A stretch of 64,000 bases of DNA, taken from contig NZ_CP128474.1 in NCBI RefSeq assembly GCF_030369635.1, positions 2,294,001 through 2,358,000 on the forward strand, in the 5' to 3' direction. The notes below the pieces were generated by a model. The model ran no database searches and was not told where the DNA came from. It worked only from the letters and a program-made list of their open reading frames with translations. The translations under genes were made by a program, and so were the position numbers. Below are positions 44,956 through 51,423 of this stretch, one piece after another. Origin of the DNA: Microbacterium arborescens (GTDB taxonomy: Bacteria; Actinomycetota; Actinomycetes; Actinomycetales; Microbacteriaceae). Every line of letters starts with the position of its first letter. Within the stretch, counting starts at the first letter, position 1.

Positions 44956-45065
44956 TCGGGCCGGCGTCGGGCCGGCGTCGGGCCGGCGTCGGGCCGGCGT
45001 CGGGCCGGCGTCGGGCCGGCGTCGGGCTGGCGTTGGGCCGGCGTTGGGCCGGCGTCGGGCTGACC
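44945..45065. repeat. 11-bp minisatellite TCGGGCCGGCG
   Basis: Seven perfect tandem units (44945-45021) are followed by three one-base variants (45022-45054: TCGGGCTGGCG, then TTGGGCCGGCG twice) and a truncated unit running to the stop codon of the Gfo/Idh gene at 45067. The pattern indicates expansion by slippage with the degenerate units at the oxidoreductase side. Each unit contains GGGCCGGC, whose palindromic core GGCC/GCCGGC could stack into hairpins. Confidence 0.93.
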
Positions 45066-45066
45066 G

Positions 45067-46155
45067 TCAGGACGCGCGGCGCGGGTCGCTCCCGAGCACG
45101 CCGGCCGCGTCATCGAAGCCCCCGACGCGAGCGAGCTCCTCGGCGCGCGCCGATGCCCGCTCGAACAGGTCGTCGAACCTGACCGGGGCGCCGGTGGCCG
45201 CGGACGCCACGGCCGCCTCGACCATCGCGAGGCTGCCGATGTTCCGCGTGATCTCGCCGGACGGCACCGGACCGCTGTCGAGGGCCGCGACGAACTCGGC
45301 GAGCGCGGCATCCAGTCCCTCGGCCCCGTCCGCCAGCGCGCAGGCCTGCGCGCTGCCCTCTCGGGGCTGGACCACGACCTCTGTCTCACCGTCCCAGGCA
45401 GCGGATCCGCCGGCGGCGCTCCCCCGCCAGTCGCCATTCCATGACGTCGTCAGCCCGTCGGCGCACCAGCTGCCGGAGTACGAGAAACGGCGCCCGTCCG
45501 CGAAACGGAAGACCGCCTCTGCCGCAGCGTCACCGCGGTACCAGCTCCAGCTCGGCGAGAACTCCTCGCAGTAGACCGACACGGGTTCGCCCGAGAGCAG
45601 GTATCGCGCCTGATCGAACTGGTGGATGGCCATGTCCACGAGCAGAGGCGAGGGCATCTCGTCGCGGAAGCCCCCGAACCGCGGGTTCTGGAAGAAGCGG
45701 ACGTCCAGCTGCTCGGCCCCGCCGAGGGCGACGAGAGCATCACGGAAGGCCCGGATCCCCCGGGAATGCCGACGCGACTGGCTCGTCGCCATCAGGGTTC
45801 CCGTCGATGCGCTGATGGCGGACAGCAGCAGCGCTTCCGCCACGGTCGGCGTCACCGGCTTCTCGCTGAGGACGGGAACACCCGCCCGCAGCGCTGCCGC
45901 GCTCACCTCGAGATGCGCCTGCGGGATCGTGACATTGACGACCAGGTCAACGCCGAGTGCGGCGAGCGCGTCGTCGACCGAGCCGAAGCTCGCCACGACG
46001 AGGCCCCGCTCGAGCGCAGCGGTCCGTGCGGCGTCGACGACGACATCGACGAGCCCGACGATCTCGAGATCGGGACGGCGGGCGACCGTGTCGATCCACG
46101 CCTTCCCCATCGCTCCGGCCCCGACCACGACGACACGACGGGCGTCTCCGTTCAC
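45067..46155 (-). CDS. Gfo/Idh/MocA-family oxidoreductase (ThuB-like)
   Basis: A 362-residue NAD(P)-dependent sugar dehydrogenase. It has the Rossmann motif VVVVGAGAMGKAWI, the family motif VPVLSEKPVTPT and the MAIHQFDQARYLL histidine segment. By position after a true ThuA and a sugar ABC importer it matches ThuB of rhizobial thu operons, where ThuA and ThuB act in 3-keto oxidation of trehalose and related disaccharides. GTG start with GAGGAG five bases upstream; GTGA overlap with the ThuA gene. Its stop codon abuts an expanding 11-bp tandem repeat. Confidence 0.85.
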   Translation of the reverse strand: MNGDARRVVVVGAGAMGKAWIDTVARRPDLEIVGLVDVVVDAARTAALERGLVVASFGSVDDALAALGVDLVVNVTIPQAHLEVSAAALRAGVPVLSEKPVTPTVAEALLLSAISASTGTLMATSQSRRHSRGIRAFRDALVALGGAEQLDVRFFQNPRFGGFRDEMPSPLLVDMAIHQFDQARYLLSGEPVSVYCEEFSPSWSWYRGDAAAEAVFRFADGRRFSYSGSWCADGLTTSWNGDWRGSAAGGSAAWDGETEVVVQPREGSAQACALADGAEGLDAALAEFVAALDSGPVPSGEITRNIGSLAMVEAAVASAATGAPVRFDDLFERASARAEELARVGGFDDAAGVLGSDPRRAS

Positions 46156-46931
46156 GACTGCTCCTCGCCGTTCCACTCGCGCGGAGTGTCCCACTCCCCC
46201 GTCCGATGCATCGCCAGCCGGGCGGTGCCGCGGGGGCGATCGTTCCGAGCCCATCGTGCCGCGTTGGCGAGAACGAGCTGGATCTCGGGCTGATGGTAGA
46301 CGGGATAGTCCTGGTCGCCCGGCGAGAAGTAGAACACCCGCCCGTGGCCGCGGAAGAACGTCATCCCCGAGCGGAACACCTCGCCGCCCGAGAAGTTGGA
46401 GACGAACACGAGCTCGTCCGGCTGCGGCACGTCGAAGAACTCGCCGTACATCTCCTGTTCGGGGATGACGATCGGTTGCGGCACACCCGCCGCGATCGGA
46501 TGCGTGGGCGAGACCGTCCACACGAGTTCGCGGTCCTGCGCCTGGCGCCAGCGCAGCGCGCAGGTCGTCCCCATGAGACGGACGAAGACCTTCGAGAAAT
46601 GCGCCGAATGCAGCGCCACGAACCCGAGCCCGCCGAGCACGTGGCGGTGCACCCGCTCGATGACGACGTCGTCGACCTCGTGGTGCAGGAGGTGTCCCCA
46701 CCAGAACAGCACGTCGGTCTGCGCGAGCCGCTCCTCGCTCAGACCGTGCTCGGGATCGTCGAGTGTCGCCGTCTCGACGACGGCATCGTCGCCGAGCAGT
46801 CGCCGAAGCCCGGCGGCGATGGTCCCGTGCATCGTGTCGGGATAGAGGGCGCGCGGGATGTCGTGGTGCTTCTCGTGATGGTTCTCGCCCCACACCAGCA
46901 CGCGGATGGGGGCGCTCGCTGTGCTCGTCAC
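46152..46931 (-). CDS. thuA: Trehalose utilisation protein ThuA
   Basis: A 259-residue protein of the true ThuA family. Diagnostic parts are VLVWGENHHEK at the N-terminus, LFWWGHLLHHEV, VALHSAHFSKVFVRLMGTTC, EEMYGE-like EQEMYGEFFDVP, and GGEVFRSGMTFFRGHGRVFYF. The GTG start at 46931 is overlapped by the upstream permease stop codon (GTGA), and its own stop overlaps the next GTG in the same way, so the whole transport-oxidation unit is coupled. In rhizobia ThuA is needed for trehalose, maltose or sucrose breakdown through 3-keto intermediates; whether the substrate here is a disaccharide or a plant oligosaccharide is open. Confidence 0.88.
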   Translation of the reverse strand: MTSTASAPIRVLVWGENHHEKHHDIPRALYPDTMHGTIAAGLRRLLGDDAVVETATLDDPEHGLSEERLAQTDVLFWWGHLLHHEVDDVVIERVHRHVLGGLGFVALHSAHFSKVFVRLMGTTCALRWRQAQDRELVWTVSPTHPIAAGVPQPIVIPEQEMYGEFFDVPQPDELVFVSNFSGGEVFRSGMTFFRGHGRVFYFSPGDQDYPVYHQPEIQLVLANAARWARNDRPRGTARLAMHRTGEWDTPREWNGEEQS

Positions 46932-47842
46932 CCCTTGAACGCCCCGTCCATGATGCCCGCCACCATACGCCGCCCGACGACGAAGAAGACGATGAGCAGC
47001 GGCAGTGTCGCCAGGAACGATCCGCCCATCGTCAGCGCGAGGTCGATCGAGCGGTTCGCCTGCAGCTGCTTGAGCGCGATCTGCACCGTGAACAGCTCGG
47101 GCGACTTCAGCACGATGAAGGGCCACATGAAGTCGTTCCACACCGACGTGAACGTGATGAGACCGAGCACGAATGCCGCCGGCCGCACCACCGGGAATCC
47201 GATACGCCAGAAGATCTGCCAGCTGTTCGCACCGTCGATGCGGGCCGCATGCATGAGCTCGTCGTTGAGGGTGGTCGCCATGTGCTGCCGCATCCAGAAG
47301 ATGCCGAACGCGCTGGCGAGCCCGGGCACGATGATCGCCTGCAGGGTGTCGACCCAGTCCAGCCACGAGATGATCAGGTACTGCGGGATGACGCTCAGCT
47401 GAGCGGGCACCGTCATGGTGAGCAGCACGATGACGAACAGGGCGTTACGGCCCCGGAACTGCAGCTTCGCGAAGGCGAACCCGGCCAGCGCGCACAGCAG
47501 CGACGCGATGACCGCGATCGAGAGCGAGACGATCGCGCTGTTGAGCAGCGACTGGAAGAAGGGCACGGTGTCGAACACCTTCGTCGCGATGTCGAAGAAG
47601 TTCAGTCCGGGGTAGAAGCGCGGCGGGATCGAGGTGACGGCGGAGGCCCCCACCGAGGCGATCACGAACATGTAGTAGAGCGGGAAGACGCTGATCAAGA
47701 CCGCGATCCCGAGCAGGACGTAGACCGGCCACGGCACGCGTCCGACGCGACCGCCGCCGCGCCGAGGACGCTTGCGGGGCGCGCTCAGGGCGGCCGGGGC
47801 GAGGGGGTGCGGCACAGCTGTGTCGACGGCGTCGGACATCAT
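46928..47842 (-). CDS. Sugar ABC transporter permease (MalG type)
   Basis: Inner-membrane permease of 304 residues with six predicted helices and the ATPase-docking EAA loop ELMHAARIDGANSWQIFWRI. The N-terminal 35 residues are hydrophilic and basic (RKRPRRGGGRVGR). Two adjacent ATGs at 47840-47842 and 47837-47839 are possible; the first gives an ATGA overlap with the upstream permease. It works with the permease at 47839 and the binding protein at 48872. No ATPase gene is present, as is usual where a shared MsiK-type ATPase serves many importers. Confidence 0.92.
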   Translation of the reverse strand: MMSDAVDTAVPHPLAPAALSAPRKRPRRGGGRVGRVPWPVYVLLGIAVLISVFPLYYMFVIASVGASAVTSIPPRFYPGLNFFDIATKVFDTVPFFQSLLNSAIVSLSIAVIASLLCALAGFAFAKLQFRGRNALFVIVLLTMTVPAQLSVIPQYLIISWLDWVDTLQAIIVPGLASAFGIFWMRQHMATTLNDELMHAARIDGANSWQIFWRIGFPVVRPAAFVLGLITFTSVWNDFMWPFIVLKSPELFTVQIALKQLQANRSIDLALTMGGSFLATLPLLIVFFVVGRRMVAGIMDGAFKG

Positions 47843-48810
47843 CGGGCCTTTCGGGTGCGGGTGGTCAGGAAGAAGTTGATCGCCGACACGACGACGACCA
47901 CGACGAAGAGGGCGACGCCGATCGCCGAGCCGTAGCCGAACTCGAACTGGCCGAAGCCCTGCTCGTAGAGGAACAGCGCGAGGGTCTGGCACTGGCGCCC
48001 GCCGCCGCAGGTCAGCCCCGACTCCGGGGCCACCAGCAGCGGCTCCGTGAAGATCTGCAGACCGCCGATGGTCGACATGATGACCGTGAAGATGATGATG
48101 GGGCGCAGCGACGGGATGGTGAGGTGGATGAACTGCTGCCAGCCCGATGCGCCGTCGACCGAGGCCGCTTCGTACATCTCGCGCGGGAGCGCCTGGAGCC
48201 CGGCGAGGTAGAGCAGCGTGTTGTATCCGAACCAGCGCCACATCACCATCGACGAGATGACGATCCACGAGCCGACCTGCGACGACAGGAAGTTCACCGC
48301 CGGGATGCCGAAGAGGTCGAGCACCCAGTTGATGAGCCCGAAGTTCTTGTCGAAGATCTGCGCGAAGACGAGGGCTGTCGCGGCGACCGATGTGATGTAG
48401 GGAACCAGCAGCGCCATGCGGAAGAAGTTCGCCATCTTCAGGGTCGCGTGGTTCAGCAGGTGCGCGAGCCCGAGAGCCAGGAGCAGCTGCGGGATCGTGG
48501 AGATGAGGAAGATCCCGAAGGTGTTCACGAACGCGTTCCAGAAGCGCGTGTCCTGGACGAGCCGCTCGAAGTTCGCCAGGCCCACGAACGTCTGCTCGCC
48601 GATCGGGTTCCAGTCGAACAGGGCCACGTAGAACGTGAACAGCAGGGGGAACAGCCCGAAGATCAAGAAGATGACGAAGAACGGGGCGATGTAGATGTAG
48701 GGCGCGATGCGCTCGGCGAGCGGCTGTCGGATGGCGCGTCTGGGCGGGCGTTCGCGCCGAGCGGTTCTCTTGTCGATGGTGATGGAGGTGGCGGTGGCTG
48801 TCGCAGTCAT
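47839..48810 (-). CDS. Sugar ABC transporter permease (MalF type)
   Basis: Inner-membrane permease of 323 residues with six predicted helices; the first lies in YIYIAPFFVIFLIFGLFPL, and the EAA loop is MYEAASVDGASGWQQFIHLT. The ATG at 48810 has GAGGAC as ribosome binding site. A Gly/Cys-rich periplasmic loop (GLTCGGGRQCQT) holds two cysteines. It lies 61 bp downstream of the binding-protein gene. Confidence 0.92.
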   Translation of the reverse strand: MTATATATSITIDKRTARRERPPRRAIRQPLAERIAPYIYIAPFFVIFLIFGLFPLLFTFYVALFDWNPIGEQTFVGLANFERLVQDTRFWNAFVNTFGIFLISTIPQLLLALGLAHLLNHATLKMANFFRMALLVPYITSVAATALVFAQIFDKNFGLINWVLDLFGIPAVNFLSSQVGSWIVISSMVMWRWFGYNTLLYLAGLQALPREMYEAASVDGASGWQQFIHLTIPSLRPIIIFTVIMSTIGGLQIFTEPLLVAPESGLTCGGGRQCQTLALFLYEQGFGQFEFGYGSAIGVALFVVVVVVSAINFFLTTRTRKAR

Positions 48811-48871
48811 GGTGCGTCCTCGATGAGGGTGGTGGTCCGCCCAGGGGCGGACCACCACCGAACGGGTAAGG

Positions 48872-50149
48872 TCAACCGCCGATCGCGGCCCGGGCGCTGT
48901 CGACGCCGGTCTGCCACGCTTCGCGCGGCGCGACGTTACCCGCCTCCATGTCGACGAGTGCGTTGAGCAGTGCCGCCCCGATCGCGCTCGTGTCGGGTCC
49001 GTTGTGGAACGACTGGAACTGCAGCACCGAGTTGCTGATGACCTCACCGATCCGGGAGTCCCCGAAGAACGGGTCGGTGTAGCTGGTGACCTCGGTGCTC
49101 TCGAGAGCGCTCTTGGCTGCCGGGAAGGTGCCGGTGCGGGCGAAGTGAGCCGTCTGACCTTCGGGCGAGAGCATCGTCTCGATGTACTTCCATGCCGCCT
49201 GCGGGTTCTTCGCGCGGGCCGGGATCGCGATGACGCTGCCGCCCCAGTTGCCGCCGACGCCCGGGATCGAGGCCACTCGCCAGAGACCCTCGGTGTCGGG
49301 TGCGTCGTTCTTGTAGCCCGACAGCATCCACGACGGTGCCGTGCTCACGGCGAAGGCGCCGTTCGCCTTGCCCGGCGCCCAGCCGGACGACCACGCGGCG
49401 ATACCGGCACTGATGCCCGCCTCGTAGGTGCGCACCGCGACGTCGAACGCCTCCTCGACCTGCGGGTTGGTGTCGAAGATGAGCTCGCCGTCGGGGGTGT
49501 AGTACTTCTCGGTGACCTGGTTCACGGTCGAGAAGAAGACGCTCGTCTCGACGTTGTCGACGAAGGGCTCTCCGGTCGCGGCCGTGTACTTCTTGCCCAT
49601 CTCGATGAAGCCGTCCCACGTCGACCACATCTCGGCGACCTCATCCGGGTCGGTCGGAAGCCCCGCCGCCTCGAAGAGGTCGGCACGGTAGGCGAACCCC
49701 AGTCCGCCGATATCCGTCGGGATGCCGACGATCGATCCGTCCTCGCCGGTCGCCTCGGCGATGGCCCAGTCGAGATACCCCTCGCCGAGGTCATCACCCC
49801 CGAGGGTACGCAGATCGATGAAGTTGCTCGGGTTCGCGATGAACTTCGGCAGCTCGTCGTTCTGGATCATGACGAGGTCGGGAACGCGTCCGCCGGCGAG
49901 GGCCGCGGTGAGCGCTGTGGCGGTCTCGGCGGTGCTGCCCACCTCCGACAGCTTCACCTTGGCGTCCGGGTTCTGCTCGAGATATTGGTTGACGGAGTCC
50001 TGCTGCCCGATACCCGTGAACGACCAGAACTCGAACTCGGCGTTCGGGTCATCCGACCCGCCGCCGGATCCACCGGATGTGCACGCGGTCATCGCGATCG
50101 CGACGACGCCGAGAGCTGCGATGGGCAGGGCCAGTCTGCGACGATTCAC
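48872..50149 (-). CDS. Sugar ABC transporter substrate-binding lipoprotein
   Basis: Extracytoplasmic solute-binding protein (family 1) of 425 residues. The signal peptide RRRLALPIAALGVVAIAMTAC ends in a lipobox with MTAC, followed by a Ser/Gly linker and the binding domains (FEFWSFTGIGQQDSV, IPTDIGGLGFAYR, GGNWGGSVIAIPARAKNP). The GTG start at 50149 has GAGGAG five bases upstream. It heads the operon binding protein, permease, permease, thuA, thuB-like. It is transcribed from a well-formed promoter that carries a LacI-type operator just downstream. The ligand is unknown; oligosaccharide is likely. Confidence 0.92.
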   Translation of the reverse strand: MNRRRLALPIAALGVVAIAMTACTSGGSGGGSDDPNAEFEFWSFTGIGQQDSVNQYLEQNPDAKVKLSEVGSTAETATALTAALAGGRVPDLVMIQNDELPKFIANPSNFIDLRTLGGDDLGEGYLDWAIAEATGEDGSIVGIPTDIGGLGFAYRADLFEAAGLPTDPDEVAEMWSTWDGFIEMGKKYTAATGEPFVDNVETSVFFSTVNQVTEKYYTPDGELIFDTNPQVEEAFDVAVRTYEAGISAGIAAWSSGWAPGKANGAFAVSTAPSWMLSGYKNDAPDTEGLWRVASIPGVGGNWGGSVIAIPARAKNPQAAWKYIETMLSPEGQTAHFARTGTFPAAKSALESTEVTSYTDPFFGDSRIGEVISNSVLQFQSFHNGPDTSAIGAALLNALVDMEAGNVAPREAWQTGVDSARAAIGG

Positions 50150-50205
50150 AACTGCTCCTCTTCTTTGGGGACATGTGATGTGCGCGGGGCGATCAGATAC
50201 CCCAC

Positions 50206-50261
50206 TGAGAGATCGTTCTCTCATGCCGGGACACAGTATCCCGTGTTCGAATGCCTGGCAA
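50206..50261 (-). promoter_or_regulatory. Promoter and LacI-type operator of the ABC-thuAB operon
   Basis: On the minus strand TTGCCA (50261-50256), a 17-bp spacer and TACTGT (50238-50233) form a good sigma-A-type promoter. Directly downstream, TGAGAGAACGATCTCTCA (50223-50206) is an inverted repeat with 7-bp arms that would cover the initial transcribed region and block elongation or initiation. Confidence 0.7.
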
Positions 50262-50361
50262 GCCGCAGCATCCTTCTGTTTCGTGACACGCATGGAGAGA
50301 CCCCCGTCACCGTCGCAAAGTTGCGCACGGCGGCTACCGTCGTGCAAAGATCATCGCGTCG

Positions 50362-50375
50362 GAGAACGATCTTTC
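50362..50375 (+). promoter_or_regulatory. Operator upstream of the second lacI gene
   Basis: GAGAACGATCTTTC matches the core of the operator at 50206-50223 at 13 of 14 positions and lies 34 bp before the regulator ATG, suggesting autoregulation. Confidence 0.6.
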
Positions 50376-50408
50376 GCTCTCCGATCCGGAATTGAGGAAG
50401 AGGAAGCC

Positions 50409-51410
50409 ATGTCTCGACCGACCATCGTCGACGTCGCCCGCGCCGCCGGCGTCTCACGCGCCACGGCCGCGCGCGTCCTGGCCGGAGCGACGAACGTCGA
50501 CCCGGCCATGGCGGCAGCCGTCGGCCGCGAGGCCGCGCGCCTGGGTTATGAGACGAACTTCGCAGCGCGGGTGCTGCGCGGCGGACGAGCCGGCGCGATC
50601 GGACTCGTCATCGCGTTCGACGAGCTGGGCGGACTGAGTGGCACGTTCTTCACGGCGGTCATGAAGGGCGCGGCCAAGGGCCTATCCGCCGGCGAGGTGC
50701 AGCCCGTGCTGCTGCCCGCCGATCACGAAGACCTCGATCGCATCCCGCGGTTCTTGCGATCCGGCGCGATCGACGGCGCGATCGTGGTGCTCCAGCACGA
50801 GATCACCCACCTCGTCGACAGGCTCGCCGACTCGCCCGTGCCGATCGCGTGGGTGGGCCGGCCGCGTGGCGAGATCGGCCCCGACCCGATCGTGATCGAC
50901 TCCGACAACTACGGGGGCGGGGTCCTCGCCGCGCGAGCGCTCGTCGAACACGGACGCCGCAACATCGGCATCATCACGGGGCCGCTCGACATGGAACAGG
51001 CCCGCGAACGCACCCGCGGCTGGACCGACGAGCTCGCGCGCCACGGCATCGAGCCGGGACCCATCGTCCACGGCGACTTCACCCTCGACAGCGGGACGGC
51101 GGCGATGGCCCGGCTGCTGCAGCGCGTCCCGACCCTCGACGGGGTGTTCGCGTGCTCCGATCTCATGGCCGCCGGTGCCATGCGCGTGCTGCAGGCCGCC
51201 GGAAGGCGTGTGCCGACCGACGTCTCACTCGTCGGCTTCGACGACGTCCTCCTCGCGGCGACGAACGATCCCCCGCTGACGACCGTGCGCCAGCCGCTCG
51301 AGGAGATGGGTCGCGCCGCCGCCGACACGCTGCTCGGCGCCATCCGCGGTGAAGCCGTCGAGCGCGTGCAGGTGCTGCCCACCTCGCTCGTCCACCGGGA
51401 ATCGCTGTGA
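50409..51410 (+). CDS. LacI-family transcriptional regulator
   Basis: A 333-residue regulator. The N-terminal helix-turn-helix is TIVDVARAAGVSRATAARVL, an unusual ATAARVL in place of the common ATVSRVL, which alters the recognition helix. The effector domain follows, with GIITGPLDMEQARERTRGW and VFACSDLMAAGAMRVL. The ATG is preceded by GGAAG within GAGGAAGAGGAAGCC. It is divergent from the ABC-thuAB operon and upstream of the GH95 gene. Matching operators here, at 50206 and at 41246 suggest that it controls the importer operon, itself with GH95, and the GH127/GH36-GH27 genes. Confidence 0.9.
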   Translation: MSRPTIVDVARAAGVSRATAARVLAGATNVDPAMAAAVGREAARLGYETNFAARVLRGGRAGAIGLVIAFDELGGLSGTFFTAVMKGAAKGLSAGEVQPVLLPADHEDLDRIPRFLRSGAIDGAIVVLQHEITHLVDRLADSPVPIAWVGRPRGEIGPDPIVIDSDNYGGGVLAARALVEHGRRNIGIITGPLDMEQARERTRGWTDELARHGIEPGPIVHGDFTLDSGTAAMARLLQRVPTLDGVFACSDLMAAGAMRVLQAAGRRVPTDVSLVGFDDVLLAATNDPPLTTVRQPLEEMGRAAADTLLGAIRGEAVERVQVLPTSLVHRESL

Positions 51411-51423
51411 CCGCGGCGGCGGA

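Noticed and set aside
44945..45065. CRISPR array
   Set aside because: The 11-bp units are directly adjacent with no unique spacers and no cas genes nearby; it is a minisatellite.
44675..45574. Plus-strand open frame through the tandem repeats
   Set aside because: Translation is a simple repeat followed by a shadow of the oxidoreductase gene; no start signal.
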